Both the position numbers and the translations under genes were made by a program. The notes under the pieces were generated by a model. That model saw nothing but the letters and a program-made list of their open reading frames with translations, did no database searches and was not told the DNA's origin. Shown here piece by piece: positions 46,216 through 54,048 of a stretch of DNA of 64,000 bases. The DNA is from Acidihalobacter prosperus (GTDB lineage: Bacteria > Pseudomonadota > Gammaproteobacteria > DSM-5130 > Acidihalobacteraceae), in NCBI RefSeq assembly GCF_000754095.2, contig NZ_JQSG02000002.1:62001-126000 (forward strand), given 5' to 3'. How positions within the stretch are numbered: position 1 is the first letter of the stretch; each line of letters starts with the position of its first letter.

Positions 46216-47451
46216 TCATGCTCCATTGTCGTTGTCAGTCGCGTCGCACGGGACCAGCGGCAAATGCAATGTGAACGCGCCGCCGGGCTGCCCGCTGCGA
46301 TCGAGCGTCACTTCGCCGCCGTGCGCCTCCAGGATCGCGCGCACGACAGCCAGCCCCAATCCCGTCCCCTGATGATGCGTGGTATAAAAAGGCTCGAAGA
46401 TGCGATCGGCGATGGCTTGCGGCACGCCGGGGCCGCTGTCGCGCATCGTCATGGCGACATGTTCGCCGCGTGGCTGCCAGATCCTGAGATCCAGATGCAC
46501 GCCCCGATCAGCCGACTGCATTGCGTTCGAGGCGAGGTTCAGCAGCGCACCCACCAACCCTTCACGCTGCCCCATGCAGCAGCGGTCGGCGAGTCCGGCT
46601 TCCCAATCGATCGCCAGGGTACCGCCATGCTCCGCGAGCGGCAGATTCACCATCTCCCTGAACTCATCCACGATGGCGCCCAGCGTCAGCGGTGTCAGAT
46701 TGTTGGCGCCGCCGCGTGCAAACTGGAGCATGTCGTTCACCATGCGCTCGAGATGCTGCACCTGCGCACGGATCTTTCCGACCACCCGCAGACGCTGTTC
46801 CTCCTCGATTCGCCGGGGCTCCAGGTGCGCCAAATACAACAGAACCGATGACAGCGGCGTACGTATCTGGTGCGCCAGACCCGCTACCATTTCCCCCATG
46901 GCCGCCAGGCGCCGGTGATGGTCCAGCTGCTCCTGTAGCGTACGGGTGTCGGTCACGTCCTGCAGAAGCAGTATGTCCCCCGGCTCGGAACCCAGCGAGC
47001 GCACCGAAACATTCAGGCGTCGGCCGTCGTCCAGTCGCACCTCGCCCGCGCCGGCGGGACCGGATACGAAACGCATGGCCACCTCCGGCCAGCGCTGTCC
47101 GATCAGGGGCTCGCCAAGGAACTCGTGTGCTGCGGGATTCGCCTCGCGCACCATGCCGTCCTCGCCCGTGACGATGACCGCACCCGGCAACAGCTCCAAC
47201 AGTCGCCCCAGACGATTGGCGAGACGCTCCTTCTCGGCCAGTTGCACGAGACGCTCGGAGCGGGCCGCCGCCAACTCGCGGCTGAGCTGCTCCACGCGCT
47301 GTTCCAGCCCTCGATACGAAAAGGCAAGGTCTTCCGAGAGGCGGTTGAAGGCATCGAAGGCTTCGGCCAGCAGACGCTCGCGCTCCGATGCCTGAGCCGA
47401 TGGCTCGCCATCGGTTGCCTGCCCTGAGATTGCTTGGTCCGTCGGGTTCAT
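46216..47451 (-). CDS. fleS: sensor histidine kinase FleS (FlrB)
   Basis: A 411-residue cytoplasmic kinase. An N-terminal coiled coil (LEQRVEQLSRELAAARSERL) leads to a PAS domain (LLELLPGAVIVTGEDGMVRE). The dimerisation domain has its phosphorylated His in MVAGLAHQIRTPLSSVLLYL, and the ATP-binding domain contains LASNAMQSADRG and GTGLGLAVVRAILEAHGG. It phosphorylates FleR. There is no membrane segment. The 83-bp gap after fleQ contains a sigma-54-like motif that overlaps the ribosome site region. Confidence 0.93.
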   Translation of the reverse strand: MNPTDQAISGQATDGEPSAQASERERLLAEAFDAFNRLSEDLAFSYRGLEQRVEQLSRELAAARSERLVQLAEKERLANRLGRLLELLPGAVIVTGEDGMVREANPAAHEFLGEPLIGQRWPEVAMRFVSGPAGAGEVRLDDGRRLNVSVRSLGSEPGDILLLQDVTDTRTLQEQLDHHRRLAAMGEMVAGLAHQIRTPLSSVLLYLAHLEPRRIEEEQRLRVVGKIRAQVQHLERMVNDMLQFARGGANNLTPLTLGAIVDEFREMVNLPLAEHGGTLAIDWEAGLADRCCMGQREGLVGALLNLASNAMQSADRGVHLDLRIWQPRGEHVAMTMRDSGPGVPQAIADRIFEPFYTTHHQGTGLGLAVVRAILEAHGGEVTLDRSGQPGGAFTLHLPLVPCDATDNDNGA

Positions 47452-47462
47452 ACCCTGACCTC

Positions 47463-47478
47463 AGCAGATTTCGTACCA
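47463..47478 (-). promoter_or_regulatory. possible sigma-54 promoter of fleSR
   Basis: On the minus strand TGGTACGAAATCTGCT has the exact GG-N10-GC spacing, with T for C in the -24 box and CTGC for TTGC. FleQ-dependent sigma-54 control of fleSR is established in Pseudomonas. However, the predicted start would fall about 1 base before the annotated fleS ATG and would leave out the GAGG ribosome site. Confidence 0.4.
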
Positions 47479-47534
47479 GGTGTGGTTTATTTTATAAAAT
47501 CAGATATTTACATAACAGCCGCCAGCATGGCCCG

Positions 47535-48956
47535 TCAACTTTCCGGCACATCTTCCTGTCGCTGGATACCGTATTTGCGCATTTTCTCGACCAAGGTGGT
47601 ACGACGCATGCGCAGGGATTGCGCCGCGTGTGCCACGACACCGCCGGCATCTTCGAGCGCCTTGCGGATGAAGGACATCTCCAGCTGGCCAAGATATTCC
47701 CGCAGATCCACCCCCTCTTCGGGCAGACCGATCGAGGGCATGGCCTCGCCAGCGCCATCGTCCGCCGCCGTCGCGATGTCCACGTCCGCCATCTCAAGTA
47801 TTTTCACCGGCAAATCCATCACTTCCACGACACCATCCGGCACCAGTATGGACAGCCGTTCGATCAGATTCGACAGCTCGCGCACATTACCCGGCCAATC
47901 GTACAGATTCATGGCCTTCAAAGCCCCGGCCGAGAGCCGCACACGCCCCCGGCCGCCGCGCTCGAGGCGGCCGGCGAAGTGCTCGACCAGCAGCGGGATG
48001 TCCTCCTTACGCTCGCGCAGCGGCGGCACCTCAAGCGGAAACACGTTCAGGCGATAATACAGATCCTCGCGGAAACGGCCTTCCCTTATCGAAGTCTCCA
48101 GATCCCGGTGAGTGGCGGCAATCACGCGCACGTCGGTGTTGATGCTGCGATTGCTGCCCACCCGCTCGAATGTTCGCTCCTGCAGTACGCGCAAAAGCTT
48201 AACCTGCATGGGCAAAGGCATGTCGCCGATTTCATCAAGAAACAGCGTGCCGCCCTGAGCCAGCTCGAAACGCCCCTGGCGAGCCGTCAGGGCACCGGTG
48301 AAAGCGCCTTTTTCGTGACCGAACAGCTCGCTTTCAAGTAGCTCGGCCGGAATAGCACCGCAGTTCACCGCCACGAACGGGCGCTCCCGCCGCGGCGAGC
48401 AGTAATGCACGGCGGAAGCCACCACTTCCTTGCCAGTGCCGGTTTCTCCCTGAATCAACACCGTGGTGTCCGTCTCGGCCACCCGCGCGATCAAGCGCCT
48501 GAGACGCTGCATCGAACGCCCCCGGCCGATCAACATCCGGTCCAGGATCGAAGGCATGTCGCCACTTTCGGCCGCCCGCGCGGCGGCGCCCGCGCTTGCG
48601 CGCGCGCGCTCAAGCGCCAGGATCGTCTGGCTGGCGTCCAACGGCCACGCCAGGTGTGCGGCCGCATCGTCGCAGGACGCCGGCACCTCGCCCACGATCA
48701 CCAGCGGAGGCGCGCCCGCATTCTGCTTATGCCAATCCAGGACATCCTTCATTCGATCGGGTTGATCCAGCGTGCATACCATGAGCGCTACCGCTTCCTC
48801 TGCGGCTTGCGACGCATCGAAGTCGACCGGCGTGAAGCCAAGAAACTCCACGATGGCATGCAATTGATCCGCGACGCCGCCCGCCACGGCGGCAACCCAG
48901 ACGACGGGTGCTGCGACATCGTCACCCTTGTGTTGACTGAACATCACGCTCGACAT
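47535..48956 (-). CDS. fleQ: flagellar master regulator FleQ (FlrA)
   Basis: A 473-residue sigma-54 activator. Residues 1-125 form a degenerate receiver-like domain without an evident phosphoacceptor. The AAA+ domain has Walker [18 protein letters not shown], the sigma-54 contact loop [10 protein letters not shown], Walker [12 protein letters not shown] and [13 protein letters not shown], and the end is a Fis-type helix-turn-helix. FleQ starts the flagellar cascade and in Pseudomonas is inhibited by c-di-GMP and FleN. The segment before the Walker A reads LDRM where Pseudomonas FleQ has LFRS, a c-di-GMP contact. AGGGG precedes the ATG. Confidence 0.94.
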   Translation of the reverse strand: MSSVMFSQHKGDDVAAPVVWVAAVAGGVADQLHAIVEFLGFTPVDFDASQAAEEAVALMVCTLDQPDRMKDVLDWHKQNAGAPPLVIVGEVPASCDDAAAHLAWPLDASQTILALERARASAGAAARAAESGDMPSILDRMLIGRGRSMQRLRRLIARVAETDTTVLIQGETGTGKEVVASAVHYCSPRRERPFVAVNCGAIPAELLESELFGHEKGAFTGALTARQGRFELAQGGTLFLDEIGDMPLPMQVKLLRVLQERTFERVGSNRSINTDVRVIAATHRDLETSIREGRFREDLYYRLNVFPLEVPPLRERKEDIPLLVEHFAGRLERGGRGRVRLSAGALKAMNLYDWPGNVRELSNLIERLSILVPDGVVEVMDLPVKILEMADVDIATAADDGAGEAMPSIGLPEEGVDLREYLGQLEMSFIRKALEDAGGVVAHAAQSLRMRRTTLVEKMRKYGIQRQEDVPES

Positions 48957-48997
48957 AGCCCCTAGATTCTTATGGATATTTATGATTTGCAGGCCAC

Positions 48998-49017
48998 CTG
49001 TCGCCTCTTGACGACAG
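48998..49017. repeat. inverted repeat upstream of fleQ
   Basis: CTGTCG and CGACAG arms flank 8 bases, about 40-60 bases before the fleQ ATG in the 138-bp gap after the PilZ gene. Just upstream on the minus strand are TTGACA and an extended -10-like TGCTATCTT, so the repeat could be an operator or a leader hairpin. Function unknown. Confidence 0.35.
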
Positions 49018-49094
49018 ATCCATGTGAGAAAGATAGCAGGAGAAATGTCAAAAAACCAACACGACGCGAATAAGGTTATTTTTTATTTTAATAA

Positions 49095-49658
49095 TCAAGC
49101 GCTTCTTTGGCTTGCGATCAATCGCCTGTGATGTCTGAAGATAAGCTTGCTCAATCCGTCGCGCATGTCCTCGGCCATCCCGCGGAATCGTGCCGCGATC
49201 TTGACGCCTCGTCCGCTGTGCTCGACGGATATCACTTCTCCCCAGCAGCGTAGCGGGCGCGGATAGCCGGTCTTCAGGTAGATGTCCATGCGTACGAGAT
49301 CGCCCCTCGCGGGCGCCGTGGTCGGCTCGACGATCCAGCTAAGTCCCTGCTCGGACAGCGCCACCGGGAATGCCTTGGGCAAGGCCAGCTGATGCCGGAG
49401 TAGTTCGCCGACCAGTTCGAGCACAAGACCGATTTTGATATCCAGACGCGCGATGGCCTGCACGACCTCGGGTTCGCCGCCCTTGAATTCCGCAGGATGT
49501 TCGTCGAGTACGCCGAACATGGCCAGCAGAGCCACGTTGGTCTCATTGATCTGGGCCTGAACCTCTGCCGAGGGCATGGCCGGAACAGGCTTCCAGGCCA
49601 AGGGCAGGGTCGCACGGTATACGATGCCTTCGTCGAGCGGCGCGTTGGATTCGTCCAT
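49095..49658 (-). CDS. PilZ-like domain protein at the end of the fliDST group
   Basis: A 187-residue soluble protein. The N-terminal ~95 residues are helical (QAQINETNVALLAMFGVLDE, VLELVGELLRHQLALPKAFP). The C-terminal half resembles a PilZ beta-barrel (RGDLVRMDIYLKTGYPRPLR, CWGEVISVEHSGRGVKIAAR), but the RxxxR and D/NxSxxG binding motifs are poorly defined. If it binds c-di-GMP at all it does so atypically. It follows fliT by 31 bases and precedes fleQ, so a role in flagellar assembly or control is likely. The exact function is unknown. Confidence 0.65.
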   Translation of the reverse strand: MDESNAPLDEGIVYRATLPLAWKPVPAMPSAEVQAQINETNVALLAMFGVLDEHPAEFKGGEPEVVQAIARLDIKIGLVLELVGELLRHQLALPKAFPVALSEQGLSWIVEPTTAPARGDLVRMDIYLKTGYPRPLRCWGEVISVEHSGRGVKIAARFRGMAEDMRDGLSKLIFRHHRRLIASQRSA

Positions 49659-49689
49659 GTCTCAAGAATAACCCATCGCGCGGGCGGCG

Positions 49690-50052
49690 CTAGCCGACGG
49701 CACTCTGTCCATAGGCACGCGCTGCACGGCGTACCAATGCCTTGTGCTCCAGTGCCTGGAGGGCACGTCCACGGTATCCCTCGATCAGGGCGACGAGATC
49801 CGTGTTGATCGCCAGCAGTTCCTGCAGCGCGATCCGGACCGCCTCGACCTCTTCCGGCCCCACCGGATGGCGCATCAGAAACTCCAGGCGCCCGCGCAAA
49901 CCGGCCTCTTCCTGCAACAGCTTCTGCCAGTCCGGGGACTGACTCGCGCGCGCATTCTCCAGCAGCTGCCGGCCACGTGCGACCAGTGCCATCAGGCCGG
50001 CCACCCGCCCCGTATGGGAGACATTGGCGGATGTCTCGACGCCGCCGTTCAT
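49690..50052 (-). CDS. fliT: FliT-like flagellar chaperone
   Basis: A 120-residue helical protein ([20 protein letters not shown], then [20 protein letters not shown]). Its sequence is weakly conserved but its place immediately after fliS, with an ATGA overlap, is that of FliT, the chaperone for the filament cap FliD. The start at 50052 is set by that overlap. The identification rests mainly on context and fold-like composition. Confidence 0.7.
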   Translation of the reverse strand: MNGGVETSANVSHTGRVAGLMALVARGRQLLENARASQSPDWQKLLQEEAGLRGRLEFLMRHPVGPEEVEAVRIALQELLAINTDLVALIEGYRGRALQALEHKALVRRAARAYGQSAVG

Positions 50053-50447
50053 GCCGGTGCCCGACCGTCCTTGACGGGGGCTATCGCGTCCCACCCGGAT
50101 TTGACCTCCGCCAGCAATCCGGCCACCTCGTCGAGCAGCCGGGTGTCGTTGTTAGCGTTGGCTTCGACCAGACGGCGCGACATATAGTCGTAGAGCGCTT
50201 CGAGATTGCGCGCCAGTTCGCCGCCCTGTTCGTGGTCTAGATACACCCTGAGTCCATCGATGATCCGGATGCTGTCCACGATCAGCTGGGCCTTGACGCC
50301 CGCGTCCCCTCGATTCATTGCGCCTTTGGCGCGCGCGATATTGTCGAGTCCTCCCTGCATCAGGAGGCGAATCAGGGTGTGGGGATTGGCGTCCGCCACC
50401 GATCCCTCAAGCCCGACCTGTTGGTAATGCCGCAAAGCCTGGTTCAT
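50049..50447 (-). CDS. fliS: flagellin export chaperone FliS
   Basis: A 132-residue helical protein with the FliS pattern: [20 protein letters not shown] near the start, [20 protein letters not shown], and [20 protein letters not shown]. FliS binds the flagellin C-terminus and prevents premature polymerisation. It lies 78 bases after fliD and overlaps fliT. Confidence 0.94.
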   Translation of the reverse strand: MNQALRHYQQVGLEGSVADANPHTLIRLLMQGGLDNIARAKGAMNRGDAGVKAQLIVDSIRIIDGLRVYLDHEQGGELARNLEALYDYMSRRLVEANANNDTRLLDEVAGLLAEVKSGWDAIAPVKDGRAPA

Positions 50448-50525
50448 TTGTTTACCCTATCTGAGGTGAATGCGACAAAAGGCGCCGTTGCAGCTCAAAT
50501 GCATGGATCCTGCCGTTGCCCCAGG

Positions 50526-51944
50526 TCACCCCCCTGGCGTCGTGCTGCTGCTGGCGGAGGGTAGGCTACCCAGCTGCGAGGTCAGGTAGCTGCTGGTGTT
50601 TTTGAGATTCGCCACCAGCGTATCCATGGCCGTGTACTGCTGCATCAGCGTGGTCTGCTCCTGCTGCATGCGCGTACTGAGATCGCTGAACTGCTTCTGG
50701 ATATTGGTCAGCTGCTGGTTGATGCTGTTCGTGCGGGCCGTGATGATGCCGTTCGGCCCAACCATGCTGCCCACGGTCGAACCCAACTGCGTGCCGATGG
50801 TCTGCAGCGCGGTGACCACACCCGAATAGTCGCTGGTCATGGCCGCGCTGAGCTTGGATGTATCCAGGCTCAGCGTGCCATTGGTATTAGCCGTAATGCC
50901 CAGGGCCATCAAATTCTGATACTGCGCAGGCGCCCCGCTGATACGCTGGACCACGCCGTTCTGGAAGAGGTTGACCAGATTGCGCACGGTGGGATCGCCG
51001 AGCAATACGCCCGCGGTCTTGGTCTTCGAATCGTAGCTTGCGTACTTGGTGACGTCCTTGGCAAAGCTGTTGTAGGCGTTCACGAACGACTGCACCGCCT
51101 GGGTGACGGCTCCCGTGTTCGGGCCGACCGTCACGGCCACGGGCGAGCCGCTGGTGAGGCCCAGCAGATTCAGGGTCACGCCCGTCACCGCATTCGTGAC
51201 CGTGTTGCTCTGCGAGCTGATGGCGACCCCGTTGAGCGACAGCTGCGCATTCTGCGCGGCGACGGTCTGGCTGAGCGTCGAGGCGCCGTTGGTCCCGCTA
51301 TAGGTAAAGGCCCCGAGGCTTGACCCGCTGTCGGTAATATTGAGCTGATGATCCGTGCCGGCGCTCGAGGTCAACGAAAGCTGATAGCCGCTGCCGTTGT
51401 TGATGATGGTGGCCGAAACGCCGAAATTGGCTTGATTGATCGCGTCCGCCAGCCCCTGGAGCGTATTGTTCGAGCTGTCGATCGTGATGCTGGTCGGGCT
51501 GGTCGCGCTGTTGGCGGTGAACGTCGGCGGCGTCGTGGCATTGTTGTAGCTGCCGAACTGGAAGGTCAGCGTGCCTGTCCCGATCGATGCGGTGGCCGAA
51601 CTGAACGTGCTGCTGGCGAGACTCTGCGCCTGAGCGAGCGCGGTGACGCTGACATTGTAACTGCCGGGCGTGGCGGTGCCGTCGGACGTCGCCGTCACCA
51701 CGGCATTGTTGCTCGACGAGGCGTTGTAGCTCTGGGTCAAGCTGCCCAGCGCCTGCAGGGTGGAGTTGACCGAGGAAACGTCGCTGTTGATCGCGCCGAA
51801 GGCCGACAACTGGGCATTCAGACCATTCTGCTGATTGGTCAACAGCGTCTGCTGCGGCCCGAAATCCGCCTGCAGCAGCTGGCTGACGATCGATTTGACG
51901 TTCAGGCCCGAACCGACGCCTGGCGAGCTGATGATCCCGGACAT
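50526..51944 (-). CDS. fliD: flagellar filament cap protein FliD
   Basis: A 472-residue cap protein. The N-terminal FliD domain (GIISSPGVGSGLNVKSIVSQ) and a coiled-coil C-terminus (RTNSINQQLTNIQKQFSDLS, then LVANLKNTSSYLTSQLGSLP) are typical. The centre has a flagellin hook IN-like motif (TSITIDSSNNTLQGLADAIN) and Ser/Thr-rich surface domains. Five to six copies cap the filament and guide flagellin assembly. It follows flaG by 30 bases. Confidence 0.95.
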   Translation of the reverse strand: MSGIISSPGVGSGLNVKSIVSQLLQADFGPQQTLLTNQQNGLNAQLSAFGAINSDVSSVNSTLQALGSLTQSYNASSSNNAVVTATSDGTATPGSYNVSVTALAQAQSLASSTFSSATASIGTGTLTFQFGSYNNATTPPTFTANSATSPTSITIDSSNNTLQGLADAINQANFGVSATIINNGSGYQLSLTSSAGTDHQLNITDSGSSLGAFTYSGTNGASTLSQTVAAQNAQLSLNGVAISSQSNTVTNAVTGVTLNLLGLTSGSPVAVTVGPNTGAVTQAVQSFVNAYNSFAKDVTKYASYDSKTKTAGVLLGDPTVRNLVNLFQNGVVQRISGAPAQYQNLMALGITANTNGTLSLDTSKLSAAMTSDYSGVVTALQTIGTQLGSTVGSMVGPNGIITARTNSINQQLTNIQKQFSDLSTRMQQEQTTLMQQYTAMDTLVANLKNTSSYLTSQLGSLPSASSSTTPGG

Positions 51945-51974
51945 GGCCCTGTTACCTCGCGTTTGCCAATCTCT

Positions 51975-52376
51975 TCAGGTTTTGACGGCGACGCCCGTCG
52001 TCTCCACGTGACGCATCTCTTGCAACCTTTGCGCCAGAGCCACCATAGACTCGGGCGGAATCTGCCGCAACACTTGGCCGTTCGACTGGTCGATCACCTT
52101 GATAATGGTCTGATGGGTCGATTGGTCGATACTGAACTGGAGCGTACGGCTTTGAGACTGCAGATAGTCGTTTACCTGAACCAGGGCCTGGTCCAACATC
52201 CCCGGCTGAACCTTTCCGCTGGGCGGGCTGCCGGGCGGCGCAGAATTGCCTCCCTGACCCGCGTTTGCCCCAACCACCTGGCCCCCGGCATTCGCCGAAA
52301 CTGCTGTCCCCTGCGGCGAACCGGATGCCATCGGGATACCCGTCAACAGTGAAAGATCGTTTGTAATTTGGTTCAT
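51975..52376 (-). CDS. flaG: FlaG family flagellar protein
   Basis: A 133-residue protein. A disordered Gly/Pro/Asn-rich first half is followed by the FlaG C-domain (LQFSIDQSTHQTIIKVIDQS, then NGQVLRQIPPESMVALAQRL). FlaG affects filament length in Pseudomonas and Campylobacter. ATG 52376 has GGAGG nine bases upstream; a start nine codons earlier is possible. It lies between fliC and fliD, its usual place. Confidence 0.9.
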   Translation of the reverse strand: MNQITNDLSLLTGIPMASGSPQGTAVSANAGGQVVGANAGQGGNSAPPGSPPSGKVQPGMLDQALVQVNDYLQSQSRTLQFSIDQSTHQTIIKVIDQSNGQVLRQIPPESMVALAQRLQEMRHVETTGVAVKT

Positions 52377-52444
52377 CCCCTTGAACCTCCACCGCGGGGT
52401 CATGAGTGGCGCGTCCCTGCAGACCTCATCTCCCCAACCGGGAA

Positions 52445-52467
52445 GGTCGGGACTTAACGCCCCGACC
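52445..52467 (-). terminator. hairpin after fliC
   Basis: A perfect 7-bp stem (GGTCGGG / CCCGACC) with a 9-base loop starts 22 bases after the fliC stop. There is no clear T-run, so it may act as a partial terminator or an mRNA 3'-end stabiliser, giving more fliC than flaG-fliD transcript. Confidence 0.5.
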
Positions 52468-52489
52468 CGCCCTTATCGCGACTGCTCTC

Positions 52490-53860
52490 TTACTTGAGCA
52501 GCGTCAGCGCAACCTGCGGGTCCGTGTTGGCCTGGGCCACCATCGCCACACCCGCCTGCTGCAGGATCTGCGCCCGGCTCAGTGCCGCCGTCTGCGCCGC
52601 GAAGTTCGTATCCTGGATACGGGACCTCGCCGCCTGCGTGTTCGTCGAAGCCGACTGCAGGTTGGAGATGGTCGCCTGGAAGCGCGACTGCAGCGCACCG
52701 AGCAAACCGCCGTCGCGGCTGAGCTGATTGAGCGCGAAGTCCATCGCCTTGATCGCCGTCTTGGCGTTGTCGTAGGTGAGGACGTTGGTGCTGTTCAGGG
52801 TCAGCGTGCTCAGGCTGCTGAAGTTCACGCCGGTACCGCTCAGGCCGATGTTGCTCAGCGTGGTTGCGCTGCCGCTCACCGCGATCGCGCCGCCGACCTT
52901 GGTGTAGAGCTCGATGCCCGCGGAAATGTTGCCGCCGCTGGCGATCGCGACGCCGCCGCTGCCGGTCACGGTGATGGTCGCGCCGGTGGAGTCGGTCAGG
53001 GTCAGCGTGCCCGTACCCGTGGTGGCGGTGACGTTGGTCTGAGTGGTGTAGGCGTTGATCGCCGCCGCCACGTCGGACACCGTCGCGCCGCTCGCCACGT
53101 TGACGGTCACGCCGTCGATCGTGATCGTACCCGAGCCGGTGTTCGTGTAACCCACCGTGCCGGCGGTGGTATCGGCGCGCTGCGCGTAGACCTGGCTCTG
53201 GCTGCTGACGTTGTTGATGGCGGCCACCACGTCGGACACCGATCCGTTGTTGCCGCTCAGGTTGACCGCGACGTTGTTGATGGTGATGGTCCCCGTTGCG
53301 CTGCTCAGATTCGTCGTCGTATTGATGCTGAGGCCGTCGCCGTAGCTCGCGCCAAGGTTCTGGCCGCGCACGTCGAGCCCGTTGGTCGAAATGATCTGAC
53401 CGGCATTGGCGCCCACCTGGAACACCAGGCTGCTGAGACTGCCGTTGAGGATGGACTGCCCGTTGAACTGGGTGTCCTGCGCCGTAGTGTTGACCTGCGC
53501 AATGGACTGCTGCACCTCGGCATTGAGCGCCTGGCGATCCTGCGCGGAGTTGGTCGAATTGGCCGCCTGCACCGACAGCGTGCGGATATTCTGTAGCGCG
53601 CCGTTGATCGTATTCAGGGCGCCGTTGGCCACCTGCGCGAAGGAAATGCCGTCGTTCGCGTTGCGCATGGCCTGATCGAAGCCGTTGATCTGGGCCGTCA
53701 TGCGCTGAGCGATCGCGTACCCAGCCGGGTTGTCGGCCGGGCTGTTGATGCTCAGACCGGAGGACAGCTGTGCGATGGCGCTGTCCAACTGACTCTGCGA
53801 AGAGTTCAGGTTGTTCTGCGCGTTCAAGGACGCGATGTTGGTATTGATGACAAGGGCCAT
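52490..53860 (-). CDS. fliC: flagellin FliC
   Basis: A 456-residue flagellin. The conserved N-terminus (MALVINTNIASLNAQNNLNS, LSSGLSINSPADNPAGYAIA) and C-terminus (RIQDTNFAAQTAALSRAQIL, ending DPQVALTLLK) flank a Thr/Ser/Asn/Gly-rich surface region at about 170-350. That region holds two flagellin IN-type motifs (189-216 and 244-271: TITINNVAVNLSG and TITIDGVTVNVAS, each followed by VSDVxAAIN). The exposed Ser/Thr would be natural acceptors for the glycosyltransferase fusion upstream. GGAGG precedes the ATG, and a good sigma-28 motif lies about 105 bases upstream. It is the only flagellin gene in the window. Confidence 0.97.
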   Translation of the reverse strand: MALVINTNIASLNAQNNLNSSQSQLDSAIAQLSSGLSINSPADNPAGYAIAQRMTAQINGFDQAMRNANDGISFAQVANGALNTINGALQNIRTLSVQAANSTNSAQDRQALNAEVQQSIAQVNTTAQDTQFNGQSILNGSLSSLVFQVGANAGQIISTNGLDVRGQNLGASYGDGLSINTTTNLSSATGTITINNVAVNLSGNNGSVSDVVAAINNVSSQSQVYAQRADTTAGTVGYTNTGSGTITIDGVTVNVASGATVSDVAAAINAYTTQTNVTATTGTGTLTLTDSTGATITVTGSGGVAIASGGNISAGIELYTKVGGAIAVSGSATTLSNIGLSGTGVNFSSLSTLTLNSTNVLTYDNAKTAIKAMDFALNQLSRDGGLLGALQSRFQATISNLQSASTNTQAARSRIQDTNFAAQTAALSRAQILQQAGVAMVAQANTDPQVALTLLK

Positions 53861-53965
53861 GTCTGTAACCTCCGTTACGTGCTACCCGATTTATTTGACT
53901 TAAAGCCTGCGCCGCCCGGCGGCTACTCTTGATAAGCGCGCCAAACAGGCCGCTCACGCCCAGAA

Positions 53966-53992
53966 CTATCGGCCGGCCGTAGCGGAACTTTA
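53966..53992 (-). promoter_or_regulatory. sigma-28 (FliA) promoter of fliC
   Basis: On the minus strand TAAAGTTC is followed, at the canonical 15-base spacing from TAAA, by GCCGATAG (7 of 8 matches). It would give an untranslated leader of about 95-100 bases before fliC. Confidence 0.85.
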
Positions 53993-54013
53993 GGGCTTTT
54001 TTTCGGGGGAGCA

Positions 54014-54035
54014 CGGGCGCCGCGGACGGCGCCCG
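54014..54035 (-). terminator. hairpin after the glycosyltransferase gene
   Basis: A perfect 9-bp stem (CGGGCGCCG / CGGCGCCCG) with a 4-base loop lies 14 bases after the stop codon. On the minus strand no T-run follows, so intrinsic termination is uncertain. It separates this gene from the fliC promoter. Confidence 0.5.
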
Positions 54036-54048
54036 CCGGCAATCGTCG

